Notes under the pieces: generated by a model | The model's database searches: none | What the model was told of the DNA's origin: nothing | Seen by the model: the letters and a program-made list of their open reading frames with translations, nothing else | NCBI GenBank assembly: GCA_038496445.1 | Contig: JALMLS010000640.1 | Span: forward strand, 95,135 to 159,134 | Direction: 5' to 3' | Source of the DNA: Trichosphaerium sp. ATCC 40318 | Lineage: Eukaryota; Discosea; Flabellinia; Trichosidae | DNA: 64,000 bases | Translations under genes and position numbers: made by a program | Shown here: in pieces, positions 11,345-23,348 of the stretch | Layout of the letters: every line of letters begins with the position of its first letter | Numbering within the stretch: position 1 is the first letter of the stretch

Positions 11345-12337
11345 TTAAATCCATTCGAATTCTGGCATAGGTTCTTCCTTTTCTTTTTCTTCTTGTTCAT
11401 TTGACATATCAATCACTTTCTGTTGTCGTCTGATCTTCCTTTTCAGCTTCTTGACCTTCGTTTTATAATAATCGTTATTGTTCTCTAGAATCTGTGCTCC
11501 TTTAATTATACTCTTATTTCGTCTTGAAATCATCTGTTTAAGCTGTCGTATTGCCTCTCCCTGCATTATTATTGTGTTGTCTTTCTGCATGTCTCTTTCT
11601 TCCATGACTTTTAAATGCTCCTTTTGTTTCTCAATCTGCTCTAAACAAGCAACATTAAGAGCCTTATGAGCCGCATTCTCCTTCGCATGGTACTCTACAA
11701 GAGAACAGACTTCATTTTCGTGATTAGCTTCAATTTCACGTGCTTCCATTTTTGATAATGCCAACGAGTCGTGTGATTTCTCTAAATGCCACTCAAGCGT
11801 TTCTACGCGCTTTTTAAGCGATTTTTTGGATGCAAGCGCTTTTTGTTTCTGTTTTTCTTGCTGAGCGGCATAATGACGCGTGGCTTCAAGCCTCGCATTA
11901 AGAGCTGTCGCGTAATCGGTGATTTGCTCGATTTTAAACTTATAACCTTCTTCTCTTATTTTAGCCTCTTCTATTTCTTCTTGAAGCGCTGCTATCTTTC
12001 TCTTTACCTTCTTGGCTATTTCAACGTCTGCTGCTTTGATTATACGTTTTAAGTCGCTGATGGACGTGTCATCATCTCTAGACATCCTATTGCGATCGCA
12101 TGTTAGTACTATATAACGCAACGCATTGATGAACTAACCTGATAATTTCAGCGCCATTTTGTTGTCTTGTTCGAGGAATCGCTCTAACAGGCACAAAAGC
12201 CCTTGATGTTGATCCACGAACCTACCGTAAGTGTGCGCTGTTCGGCTTCCCGCGATATTCACAATTATCCTTCTTCTTTTTACTTGAGGATACTGTTCAT
12301 ACTCTCTCGTACGCTTTCTAGTCTCGTTTTCATCCAT
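11345..12337 (-). CDS. Coiled-coil protein with basic N-terminus (second copy type)
   Basis: Exon 1 (12337-12139) and exon 2 (12075-11345) join in frame across a GTTAGT...AG intron that carries a perfect TACTAAC branch-point motif; the protein is 309 residues. The N-terminus is basic (RKRTREYEQY, VKRRRIIV). The rest is a long coiled coil (AALQEEIEEAKIREEGYKFK, then heptads to the end) finishing with PMPEFEWI. The nearer acceptor ATAG would frameshift, so TCTAGAG is chosen. C-terminal PE-aromatic ending and overall layout resemble the gene at 7890. No known family or function recognised. Confidence 0.6.
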
Positions 12338-12628
12338 TTGAGCTGCTAGAGACAGTGCACTAAAAACTTAATGTGGATAAGCGGTATTACAAAATGTAAA
12401 TCAAGTGGGGGCACGTTCCAGCCACTGACAGAACGGTGGAGCGCCGTAGATAGGATACAGCCTTTGTATTAATAGTCACTAGCATGTCTACCTTCCTCAC
12501 GATGACTTCACTCCACCATCAAGCGCACTTTTTCACAAAGTTTTAATTTTATTAAGCTGGTACAATTAAAAAAAAGAGATTTCTCTTCAAAAGGGATCTT
12601 GTTTTGTTTTTTTTTGGGTTTGCTCTTT

Positions 12629-14571
12629 TTATATCAAATCCTGGACACTCATTGGCATTTCATCGATTTGCGTGGCGTAGAATTGTTCAATATCTCTCAA
12701 AATCCTGATGTCATCGCTTGTGACAAAGTTGATGGCAACACCCTTCTTACCGAAACGACCTGAACGACCAATTCTAAAGAAAAAAAAAAGTAAGCCAAAA
12801 ATAATATTTTTGTTAGTTGAATGCGCCTTGGCGCCATTTCTTTAAACGTACCTGTGAATGTAAAGTTCGCGGTTATTTGGAAGATCGTAGTTGATTACAA
12901 GAGACACTTGTGATACATCAAGACCACGCGCCCAAACGTCAGTAGTGATCAATACTCGGCTAAAATATAAAATTAACAAAAACGCTCAACAACATAACAA
13001 GCTCTGTAATAACGTACTATTCAGCTTGTCTGAAAGCTTTCATGATCTCGTCACGCTCAGCTTGTTCCATCTCACCATGCATTGCAACAACAGTGAAGTT
13101 GTTTCCACGCATTTTGTCAGCGAGCCAGGTTACCTAAGAGCGACTGTAAGTAAATAGAGAAAACCAAAACAAAGATTAAGAATTTTTGACACAATTGCAT
13201 CAAAAAAAACCTCCAAAATAATTATACGTCTATACATACCTTTTTTCTGGTGTTGCAGAAGATAACAGCTTGTGTAATGGTAAGGGTATCGTATAAATCG
13301 CACAAAGTGTCGAATTTCCACTGTTCTTTCTCCACAGCGACGAAAAATTGCTTAATGCCCTGAAGCGTAAGTTCATCACGCTTAACCAAGATACGAATAG
13401 GATCACGCATGAATTTGCCTGTAATTTCCAATACTTCACGAGGAAGTGTAGCAGAAACAAGAACAACTTGAGTTGTAGGTGGCAAGTATCTTAAAAACAA
13501 ATAAGCGTCCATTGCAACCAAAAAAACGACTAGTTTTCTATTTCTTTTAACAGGAATTTTGGGCATATTAACGCCCCTCATGACTCAAAATACTGTCAAG
13601 TAGGGGAGCTGGATATCCCGTTGCAAAAATAATTTATAAATTCGTTGCAAAAGAAGTCTAATAGCTGAATAATAAGGTTACCTGTAAATATCATAGATCT
13701 GCTCTTTAAAACCTCTACTCAACATTTCATCAGCCTCATCGAGAACCAATACTTTAATGTTACGAGTTTGAAGATGTTTACGACGAATCATATCTTATAA
13801 AAGTCAGTACTGACGCATGGTACATGTCACAAATTTACAAAAAAAAAGAGAAAAAAATAGCATGACTAATCATGTCAAAGTACTCACCATAAACACGTCC
13901 AGGAGTTCCAGAAACGACTTGTACGCCATAATCAAGTTTACGTATATCTTCACCCATGCTCTGGCCACCAATACAGCAATGTATATCAATGCTCATGTAA
14001 TTGCCGAGAATGTACATTACTTTTTGAATTTGTTGAGCCAATTCTCTTGTAGGGGATAGAACAAGCGCTTGTGTTTGGCGGACAGAAGAATCAACCTTGT
14101 TTAGGATGCCCATAGAGAAAAATGCCGTTTTACCGGTACCAGATTGTGACTGGGCAATAAGATCTCTGCCTTGGTTCATAGGAACGATAGCACGTTGCTG
14201 AATAGCTGAAGGCTTTTCAAAACCTGATTAAAAGAGTTAGGCTTACGCTAATTGGGTTTGCGCGAACCATAGTGGAAGATTCCGCGTAGGAGATCGTCAT
14301 TTAGGTTCATGCTATCAAAGGACGGATAGATTTTTACGCTTTTGCTCGTTGTAAAATCAGTATCATCTGGATTATCAACTAAAGCGTTTTAGACGGTGGC
14401 CAAAAAGATCCAGTAGATCTCACAAAAACGACGACTTTTTGAGTATTACGCTTTAGAAGCTTGCGTATAATTTAATGTCGCGTTTTAAAATTAATTAGGT
14501 TTGGTTTTTAGCTCCAGATTTAATCTTGCTTAGTTTAAACTACTGCACATACCACCACCTCTTCTTGCCAT
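12629..14571 (-). CDS. EIF4A3: DEAD-box helicase eIF4A3 (exon junction complex)
   Basis: ATP-dependent RNA-clamping helicase, core of the exon junction complex deposited on spliced mRNA. Short first exon reads MARRGG. Later exons show [20 protein letters not shown], then motif [12 protein letters not shown], Ia [12 protein letters not shown] and TPGR motifs, the DEAD region in the exon near 13690-13790, SATLP, the hallmark [20 protein letters not shown], motif IV/V region and [13 protein letters not shown] (motif VI), ending [11 protein letters not shown]. The block [12 protein letters not shown] and the C-terminal ending separate eIF4A3 from eIF4A1/2. Multiple introns interrupt it, in keeping with neighbours. 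Its presence indicates a functional EJC in this intron-rich genome. Confidence 0.93.
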
Positions 14572-14752
14572 AGCTAATCTCTGTGTGTTAATGAAACGGC
14601 AACGCAAACGCTATGAAATTAAGGGTGAAAAAAACTCGCACAGCAAAAAAGTCGGACTTGTCTTGAATTATTTTTCTTTGTAGTTGATTTTATGGTACAT
14701 TGAACATTGTCATGTGATGTTTGAACATCCTGTCACGTAGTGCAACAAAAAG

Positions 14753-15327
14753 TCATGCCATGCTCGGAAAGACATGAAAAAAATGATACACCTCGTCTTC
14801 ATCGCGGACGCCAACTTCAGCATCACATTGCTCACAGTGAACAGGATTATAAGACTCCTCAATGCCTGTTTCTTCATCAGTGTATTTCATCACCTGGTCT
14901 TCTTTGACAGCGCAGTCTTCAGTTACAAATACTGCTCTATACTGTGTCTTGTAGCTGGCGTGTCTAGTAATTATTAGATTTGACACGCAAAATGTCTTGC
15001 AATGCAACAAAATTATGCGTACCGTTGTGATATGTAGCATACAGTGGCGAAGCAGCAAGGGCAGTTCAAAACAGCGTCTGTTGGATACTTTTTACCGTTT
15101 ACTATTTGTTCCAGTTAGTACGAGTAGTATTAGGCGCTGGTAACGTACCTGTAAAGAGCTTTTTCGAAACCCACTTTGCATCACGCTCGTCCCTTGATTT
15201 ATCGTAAGACTTATCGTCCTTTGTTACACCAGTCTCTTCGTGGAACCTGAAGCCGTTTAATTGATATTGTATGATTTACAATAATTAATCTATCAAAAAC
15301 GTACCAGCGGTCGTCGTCATCATCCAT
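14753..15327 (-). CDS. EAPP-like (E2F-associated phosphoprotein) homologue
   Basis: Four exons or so. It starts MDDDDRW, continues with an exon reading RFHEETGVTKDDKSYDKSRD and DAKWVSKKLF, then TDAVLNCPCCFATVCYIS with a CxxC pair, and HASYKTQYRAVFV in the last exon. The final exon carries a second CxxC (HCEQCDAEVGVRDEDEVYHF) and ends FHVFPSMA. The paired CPxC/CxxC motifs, the ESYKTQYRA-type block and the DEVxHFF ending are the conserved core of the EAPP family, described in animals as an E2F-binding nuclear phosphoprotein. The Arg codon at the CAACG|ACACGCC junction confirms one splice. Function outside animals is not established. Confidence 0.8.
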
Positions 15328-15504
15328 AGTTGCTTTTCACGCGTAATAAGCTGCTAAAATTGATTGTCAATAAGTTATTATTTGAGATAGCAAAGCGAAA
15401 GGAGTGTACTGAATAATATCACGGCAGCAATTGCGCAATTGTTGAGATGACGTTTGAGTCTAATGTAGCAGCTACTTAAGCCACACTGTGCCAAACAATT
15501 TTGA

Positions 15505-16820
15505 ATGAAGCACTTCGCAAATAAGCACGTTTGGATTACTGGCGCTAGCAGTGGTAGGTTTGATGCGTCTGACATTTGATGTTTACAATAAGGTATTGGG
15601 AAGGCGTTGGCCATTCACCTCGCGCGTGAGGGCGCTATATTATCTCTTTCAGCGCGCTCACAGGACAAACTAGAATCTCTTCACCAGGATATACTTTTAG
15701 GCTCAGGTACGCCAATTACTAAGTAAAGGAGCGCGTACGTGAGTTATAACGGAAATGTAGACAAAACAAAATGTTATCCGTTAGATGTGCGAAACGCAAC
15801 ACGAGTACAACAAGTATATAATACCATCACCAGCGAGCAAGGTTATGATGTTTTATACGCAAACGTGAATTAAAACTGACATGTTTATCAAGGACCCATT
15901 GACATTGTTATTGCAAACGCAGGTACCACAAAAAATACAGTGTTTGACACTCACCTTTTGTTTTTTTTCTGACATTTCGTTTTTTCTACAAATTTTCAGT
16001 TGCTTACACCTTTTTGGCATAAACCAAGGCGTAAATAAACCCACAGGTATCTTAACATAAGCAAGATAAGAATGGCTTTCACTTACGCGTGTTTCTTTAA
16101 AGAAAGCGTAAGTATAAATGAAATGGTAACGATAGTTGAGACTAATATCATTGGTACATTAAAACAATCCGAAACAACTTCAAGAAAGATCTCATTTGTG
16201 GTTTTTAGGTTCTTTGTCTGTAATTATGTGTGCTTTACCCGATATGAAGTCGAGAAATAGTGGACAAATAGTAGGAATCAGTAGCATGGCAGCGTACAGG
16301 TTGGATTGTTTGTTTCTTTTTTTCTTAAATTGAAAGTAGAGCTTTACCCAAATCTGGCATTTATGGAGCAACAAAATCTGCTTTGTCTTATTTTTTAACG
16401 ACTCTCGATATGGAACTACGGAATACTAAAATTATAGTAACTGTACGTCTTATCTAGTCTCTAATTGTTGGTTATGATTGTTGTTAATTTTGTAAAGGAT
16501 ATTTGTCCTGGGTTTATTGATACACCGGCAGTTAAGGTTGGAGAGCATCCGACTCCTTTCTTAATGTCTTCTGATAAAGCAGCAGATTATATACTATATG
16601 CTATTCGTACCAAACAAGGTAGCGCAATATTTCTGTAATGAGCGCAAATGTCAGAAGAAAATATGAGATTGAAACAATCAAAGCTTGTTAGTTTGAGCGC
16701 ACTCTGACTTATTTATTAGTACATTATGGGTTCCCTTGGATTATGGAGAATGTTATTATAACTTTACAGCAGATGTTACCGCGGTTTATTTATTCTTGGA
16801 TCATGCCTTTGTTGGCATAA
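15505..16820 (+). CDS. Short-chain dehydrogenase/reductase (SDR)
   Basis: Classical SDR split into many short exons. It begins MKHFANKHVWITGASSG, the TGxxxGxG cofactor motif, followed by ALAIHLAREGAILSLSARSQ. Downstream are a DVRN-type motif (LDVRNATRV), IVIANAG (the NNAG-equivalent), VGISSMAAY with the catalytic serine, YGATK as the YxxxK active site, and PGFIDTPAV. The C-terminus has a hydrophobic helix (LPRFIYSWIMPLLA). The NAD(P)(H)-dependent oxidoreductase class is secure; substrate is not. The hydrophobic C-terminus and sequence style resemble DHRS7 or 3-ketodihydrosphingosine reductase-type membrane-associated SDRs, but I cannot choose. A second SDR lies at 56961. Confidence 0.82.
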
Positions 16821-17444
16821 ACAACAGTCGATTTTTTGGTATTTTTTTTTCTTTGTTTTAAAAGGGTATGGTTGACCTCGAATGGCGGGTAGTGCAACAC
16901 CATGTAGATCATTGCAACGAGGAGGTGTTTAAAACAGGCAAGCCTGCAACGTGTTCCAAGTCGCCCAAAATAAAAAATTAGCATAAACGGTTTCGTGCTT
17001 CCCGTAGGAATAACACCAACAGCGTTTAAACTGTCGAGAACAGATACTACACTTGATCAAAGCCAAAAGGCCGAGAAGAGGTTGATTAAAACAATGAGAA
17101 ACAGAGTTGTACATTTGAAAATCAAAATCGTTTTTTGTGGGATTCAAAGATAAGACACGGATTGCGCAAACTCATAATACCATGTCAATATGTCTATTGT
17201 ATAAACATACACTAAGCCTTATCCAGACAGAAATGCTTTGATTATCACAAGACTTTCTCAATGAAATCGCTTTGAAAAACCGCTTAATCGATTTCCAACG
17301 TCCTTCACACGATCAAATGGCAATGGCTCAATGCACCAGAACCCGTTATATAGAAACAAAAGATTGAATACAATGATTTGCACATTTATTTACAAGTTTT
17401 ACAAGTTTGATCCATCGATTCCGAGAAAAGATGAATTTGTTGTT
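16821..17444. other. Intergenic, no gene seen
   Basis: About 620 bp between convergent genes. Short frames exist on both strands but none shows a recognisable domain or clean splice signals. Confidence 0.45.
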
Positions 17445-17711
17445 TTAACAGTTTGAAGCGTTTCCCCAAGTGTTTACAAAGTACTGCGCTTCTTCAAAGG
17501 TGTTCATACGCGAGAGGGCCGGTTTGCGTGAATTGGTGTTGTTATTTCTGCTTCTGTTGTAACGACGTGCCATTCTGCTGTTGTTGGCGGTCATTCTAGA
17601 GGTGTTGGCGCAGTTGCGTTGGCTTCTTCGCGTTTTGCTTTGGCCCATTTGCAAAAACATTTCAGCGTTTTCGAGTAACATTCTCTCTTCTCTTTGGCCT
17701 GGTCTGTTCAT
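17445..17711 (-). CDS. Small Arg/Asn-rich hypothetical protein
   Basis: Uninterrupted 88-residue frame from an ATG. The N-terminal third is helical (REERMLLENAEMFLQMGQS); the middle is strongly Arg/Asn/Ser rich (SRMTANNSRMARRYNRSRNN) and the end (FEEAQYFVNTWGN) could be a short helix. No family recognised. The compositional bias and regular codon use suggest a real gene, but a chance frame is possible. Confidence 0.45.
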   Translation of the reverse strand: MNRPGQREERMLLENAEMFLQMGQSKTRRSQRNCANTSRMTANNSRMARRYNRSRNNNTNSRKPALSRMNTFEEAQYFVNTWGNASNC

Positions 17712-18062
17712 TTTTTAGTTGTGGTTGATGGTTGTTGTGTGCTGATTTATGTTGTTTAGTTGTCTTGTCAGTGCTGAACTTAACTGGTATTCTCATAATC
17801 ATTTCATAAAGTTACTATTTTTTTTTCGTAGAAATGGTTCGTACACAATGCAAAATATGACGCTGCCGAGCAGCTTAAAAAGTTTCTTACAGGTTAATGA
17901 ACGTGAGTACCACTAACAAGGGTGAAAAACGTGTAGGTCATGACTAATTTTTTCGAATCCAAAAGAACTCAAGTTCAAACAAATTCAAGAAATGGTTTAC
18001 ATTGCTCGTATATATGACGTTATTTCATGCAACGTCTAGTCGTTAATACGACACTAGCGTGT
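17712..18062. other. Intergenic, no gene seen
   Basis: AT-rich spacer between the 5' end of the small Arg/Asn-rich gene and the 3' end of esterase copy A. Nothing supported. Confidence 0.45.
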
Positions 18063-19713
18063 TTATTTAAAAGTGGCACAACAAGACTTACACGGGAATG
18101 AACCACCTTGAAAATAAGTCCTAGGAAACAATGAGTGTTTCAAGAAAAAATTATTATTGTACGTTTTCTCATCTCCTTCATAGAACTTTTGGAAGGCTAT
18201 GGCTTGAGTATCTCCATTGATCTTAATATCTCCCCTATTATTTAGTATCCTTAGACATGAACTTTACAGTAAATAGTAGAGTACCATTCTCCACAATGAT
18301 GATGACATGAGTCCAAGAAAATACCATGAATTGGATTGACAAGTAAGTTCTGTTTGACCAAGTATGTCAATGATGCTCCGTAATCGTTTATCAATGTATC
18401 ATTTGTAGATCCCAAGTCGTTTGCTGTTTGCCATGAATCATATTCAGATTGTAGAGGAAAGATTGGTGTGGTTATGAACGGAGCAGTATACTACACTTGT
18501 TTGATTTCTTTGGAAACATGTCATTGTTTTACAACGTACTTGTGCGAATATACAACGCCATGCCTGACCACTTGGTTCATACGCTTTGATACATGCTTGG
18601 TTAACACCTTATTTTGGTTGGTGAGAAAACATGTTATAGATACGAGTAAGAGCAATCGTACCTGATGTTGAGTTCATTGAGTTGAATACCCATTGCATTC
18701 CAGAGTGATATTTTGGAGGACCTTCAAAGTCCAAAAAGAATCCACTGTCAGGCAAACCTGAAGTAATTAAGAAAGCAACATTAGAACATACCTCTGACTT
18801 TTGCCATTTTAGGAAGGTTTTCTGCCCACCAATCAACATGAAAGTATGTTGCAAGTCCACCAGCAGAACAACCTGAAATAACAACATCTGTTGATTTGTC
18901 CAAGCCTTTTGTTGTCATCAAAGAATCATGCATTGCTTTTAGCACTCGGTTTCCACGATAGTATAGTTTGTGGCCTTCGTAGACATCAGGATCTTCCCTA
19001 TTTCCTAAACAAGACTAAGGTTCAAGAAACAAACGAATTACGAGACGTTTTGCTGTCATGGTACTTTAACTTTCGAACCTGAAAATGAACCACCGTCACA
19101 ATATCGTAGGTATACTTTGTTCCAATTATACATCATTGGGTTGGTTGTCTCATTGTTTGAAAAGTATCCAAAGTTCAAGTCCAAAGTAGGTGTAAAACTC
19201 TTAGAGGAACCAAGGCGACCTATTTGTATGTTTTTCATTTCTATTACTATCTAATCGTACCTAATGATCTATTGTAACAGTCTGCTGAGCTCTGACACCT
19301 ATCAAACTAAGCTTGTCATTCATTGTACACAGCGTACCAACCACCACTCTCATGATGAATGCACCTTTTCAAAACACGTGAGTCAAAAAAATAAATGATG
19401 TTCATTCTGTATTGTGCTTTGAAAGGACTGTTAACGCACCACTTGTTAGCTCCACTTCCGGAGCCTGGACGGAAGTAATACGCGCCAGGAGTGCCATCAA
19501 TACAGGTGGCTCCTTCTGTTTTAGCAGCCTCAGTTAGAAACGTCACATTGAACAGATCAGACGCCGCATCAGTGGATGTGGTAAGCCTATCTTTAAATAG
19601 TGAACAGCACTTTTTATTAAATAAACAAACCTAAAAAGTGCCTCATGGCTTTGTATAGCGCTTAATACAATAGTGTGTAGGAGAAAACAATAAACCAAGA
19701 CAAGTGGAGTCAT
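18063..19713 (-). CDS. Pectin acetylesterase/Notum-family secreted hydrolase, copy A
   Basis: CE13-type (pectin acetylesterase/Notum) alpha/beta hydrolase. The first exon encodes a signal peptide ([20 protein letters not shown]). Then come [12 protein letters not shown], a HHESGGW block with the following exon beginning [32 protein letters not shown], and the nucleophile motif [14 protein letters not shown] followed by [10 protein letters not shown]. The last intron (GTACAA...CCTAG) leads to [17 protein letters not shown] and the stop. The family removes O-linked acyl groups extracellularly (pectin acetyl groups in plants, a palmitoleate in animal Notum). Oddity: this copy has ESGGW where the other two have QGGGW or EGGGW, changing the presumed oxyanion-hole glycine string. 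Seven or more introns. Confidence 0.82.
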
Positions 19714-20373
19714 TTGTTTAAGTGTTCAGCGATGTTTTCAACAAAACGAGTTAAGGTTTCTACTTAAAGCTGTGAGTAAAAAGGAGTTTGTTGAAGAAGT
19801 AAGGTTGATTCATAGTTAACATAATGTATCTTGACCTCAGAAAAAGCAGTCCTTGTTCTCATATCCTTTGTAGGGCTCTTGGGACTACGACTGGAGTGCC
19901 TCCTATTGTTGCATGTTGATTAGACGTGATGAATATTCACATCTTAACAAACACGTGGCGAAAGACAGTATGCAAAATTTAATTAACAAGAAGTGCTCCA
20001 GGGTAACTCTTGATTCATCGCAGGACCCTAGGAGCGGTATATAAATACGCGCTACTTCTGAATAGATGCATTTCAACACAAATACCTGTCATCAACGTGG
20101 TACAACACTATTTCTTGGAACTACACAATAGGTGAATTGTACATAGTGAGGAATAGTGACTCACTACAGTGAAGCACTGTTGAGAAAACACATTTTATGC
20201 GACAACTTATTTGCAAGGAAAAACAAGCAACAGACACAGCTCCTAAACTAAAACAATGTACTTCACCTCTTTTCTCTAGTGTATTCACACTTTTCTATAC
20301 ATAACGCTAATTAGTTGTAATAGCTCTGGAAGCAACGTTTTGGCACGTGGGAAAAACGAGGAAAATCCCCAAA
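19714..20373. other. Intergenic between divergent esterase A and F-box/MORN gene
   Basis: No coding exon seen. It presumably carries both promoters. A TATA-like element TATATAAAT is at 20038-20046. Confidence 0.45.
20038..20046 (+). promoter_or_regulatory. TATA-like element
   Basis: TATATAAAT in a locally more GC-rich setting, about 330 bp before the ATG of the F-box/MORN gene. A long leader or an unseen first exon would be needed to link the two; assignment is tentative. Confidence 0.3.
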
Positions 20374-21461
20374 ATGATACCAAAGAAAAACTTGATTGTT
20401 GCACAATCACGTGACATTGTCACTCTGCTTGATCTTCCTAAAGAAATACAAAAGTATATATGTTCGTCAAATGTTGAAGCGTTCACAAAGTTCCACACAC
20501 TATCAAAAAGGGCTGCTATTAACACTCATTTTAACGATAGTTTACAGCGTAGTGGGATATGGATGAAGTGGTATAGTAGCGGACAACTGAAGGAACAAAG
20601 CTATTGGATTGATGATAAACAAAATGGAGAAGCTAAAGAGTGGTACAAGAACGTCCTACTTCTGTACAAAACATATGGCAATGGTAAAACTGACAAGCTC
20701 ATAGCATGGCATGAAGATGTGCAACTTAAAGCACAATCTATATGGGTTGATGGTAAAAAAAATGGTGTAGCTAGAGAGTGGTATCGAAGCGGGCAACTTC
20801 GTATGCAGTTTATGTTTGTTGATGGTAAAAAATGTGGAGAGTCTAAAGAGTGGCATGATAATGGACAACTCAAGTCACAATGTATGTTAGTTGATGATAA
20901 GAAGAATGGCGAATGTATAGAGTGGCATGCAAACGGAAAACTTCGAAGTCAATGCGTGTGGGTCAATGATGAACGACAAGGCGAATTTAATGAGTGGTAC
21001 ACAAATGGACAACGTTCAAGAAAAAGTACATGGATAGATGGTAAACAACATGGCGACGAAAGAGAGTGGTTCAAAAATGGACAACTTCGAAGTCATTGCA
21101 TGTACAATGATGGCAACCGAATTGGAGAGGATAAAGAATGGTATGAAAATGGGCAACTGAAGATACAATGTATGTGGGCTGATTGTAAACGAAATGGTGA
21201 GGACAAAGAATGGTACGAAAATGGACAACTGAAGATACAATGTATGGGGTTGACAGTAAACGGATTGGTGAGGATAAAGAATGGTATGACAATGGGCAAC
21301 TGAAGATACAATGCATGTGGGTTGACGGCAAAATGCATGGTGAATACAAGGAGTGGTATCGATTTGGGCAACTTAAAGTGCAATCAATGTGGGTTGATGA
21401 TAAACAAAATGGTGAAGCTAAAGAGTGGTATCCAAATGGACAACTTAAAACACAAGGGTAA
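20374..21461 (+). pseudogene. F-box plus MORN/YwqK-type repeat protein, interrupted by a frameshift
   Basis: The N-terminus reads TLLDLPKEIQKYICSSNVEA, an F-box-like motif, then about 13 repeats of roughly 23 residues with the pattern EWYxNGQLKxQxMWVDGKxxGExK, the MORN-like repeat also seen in YwqK-type proteins and in F-box/MORN proteins of large DNA viruses of amoebae. The first frame stops at 21303 after drifting into GLTVNGLVRIKN. From about 21245 the repeat continues in the +1 frame (VDSKRIGEDKEWYDNGQLKI) to a stop at 21461. At the break the DNA has ATGGGGTTGAC where every other repeat has ATGTGGGTTGA, i.e. one T is missing. Either a recent inactivating deletion or a sequencing error; no intron signal fits. 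No introns otherwise. Confidence 0.7.
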
Positions 21462-21521
21462 ACAACATAAATTACAGCTGTCAGAAAAGTGAGCAGATTG
21501 ACGTGGGTTAGCTTTATTGCC

Positions 21522-23206
21522 TTAAAGAGAACAACAATCTTTACAAGGATATATGGCACCTTGGATGTAAGGCCTAGAACAGAAAATAAATAGACAATTG
21601 CAACTAAAGAAGAATATCGTTGTACGTTTTCTCATCTCCTTCATAGAACTTTTGGAAGGCTATGGCTTGAGTATCTCCATTGATCTTAATATCTCCCCTA
21701 TTATTTAGTATCCTTAGACATGAACTTTACAGTGAATAGTAGAGTACCATTCTCCACAATGATGATGACATGAATCCAAGAAAATACCATGAATTGGATT
21801 GACAAGCAAATTCTGTTTGACCAGTTGTGTCAATAATGCACCATACTCGTTTATCAGAGTGACGTTGCTAGATACCAAGTCGTTTGTAATTTGCCATTTA
21901 TCGTACTCAGATTGCAATGGAAAGAGAGGTGTGGTTATGAATGGAGCAGTATACTATAGTGTAAGTTGTTAACCTTGTTTTAGTCTTTGTGGAACTTTGT
22001 TGTTTCAGAACATACTTGTGCGAATATACAATGCCATGCCTGACCACTTGGTTCATAAGATTTGATACATGCTTGGTTAACACCTTATTTGGTTGGTGAG
22101 ACAACATATTGTAAAAACGTGAGCAATTGTACCTGATGTTGAGTTCATTGAGTTGAATATCCATTTCATTCCAGAGGAATAATTTGAATGTTCATAATCA
22201 AGGAAGAATCCACTGTCAGGCAAACCTAAAGTAATTAAGAAAAGTTAAATTACGTGTTTTCGTAGAGGACAAAGTACGAAGGAACATGAGAACTAAGTTC
22301 ATACCTCTGACTTTTGCCATTTTAGGAAGGTTTTCTGCCCACCAATCAACATGAAGGTATGTTGCAAGTCCGCCAGCAGAACAACCTGAAATAACAACAT
22401 CTGTTGATTTGTCCAAGCCTTTTGTTGTCATCAAAGAATCATGCATTGCTTTCAGCACTCTCTTTCCACGGTAGTATACGTTATGACCTTCGTAGACATC
22501 AGGATCTTCTCTATTCCCTAAAAGAAAGTTACAAAAAAATAGTATAACAAACAATAGCCTGGTGACGAACCTGAAAATGAACCACCGTCACAGTATCGTA
22601 GGTACGCCATGTTCCAATTATACATCATTGGGTTGACTGTATCATCGTTTGAGAAGTATCCGGTATTCATTATCAAAGAAGGTTTATAATGCTTGGAGGA
22701 ACCAAGCTTGCCTTTATATTTGTATTAGTTATTGACAAGTGGGAAAATTGTAACTGTGGGTTGCTCTTCCATAACACCTTGATGAGCTGTTACACCTTAA
22801 AAAAGATGAGAAGACAAAGCTACTTCTTGTACATACCAACCGCCGCCTTGATGATGAATGTACCTTTTCAAAACACGTGAGTCAAAAAGTTGAAAAAGTC
22901 GGAGAACTTTTCGGTGTTTAGCGGCGTACCATTTGTTAGCTCCGCTTCCGTAGCCTGGGCGGAAGTAATACGCGCCGGGGGTACCATCAAGACAGACGGC
23001 GCCTTCTGTTTTAGCAGCTTCAGTTAGAAACGTCACGTTGAACAGATCAGACGCCGCATCAGTAGGTAAAGGAAGCCTGTGTTGTTAGATAGTGAGTTGA
23101 CGCTTTACAATCTTAATACAAACCTAAAATGTGCCTCATGGTTTTGAATAGCGCCTAGCGTGACACTAGATAGCAAAAAACAACAAACAAAGAAATATGG
23201 CGTCAT
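21522..23206 (-). CDS. Pectin acetylesterase/Notum-family secreted hydrolase, copy B
   Basis: Same family and exon plan as copies A and C. Signal peptide MTPYFFVCCFLLSSVTLGAI, then [27 protein letters not shown] continued as CNSSSRCYGRA across an intron, [20 protein letters not shown], and [20 protein letters not shown] with the nucleophile serine. The last exon, reached through a GTACAA donor, reads PYIQGAIYPCKDCCSL before the stop, a cysteine-rich ending matching the PYPCNPTC-type end of plant pectin acetylesterases. Its 3' end lies 60 bp from the convergent F-box/MORN gene. Intact by eye. Secreted; substrate unknown. Confidence 0.82.
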
Positions 23207-23348
23207 TTGTATTGACTTGCCTCACGTGACGTTTACACAAAAAATGGTTAAGGTGCAATGTTTTACGCTGCAAAAGTTTAAGTTCGTTAGAACGCAAACA
23301 CATGATGCACATTCTGAGTAGAGGTTGACGACGGTTTGCTTTATTGTC

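Noticed and set aside
21071-21559. Minus-strand open frame across the MORN-type repeats
   Set aside because: Shadow of the plus-strand repeat with no motif of its own.
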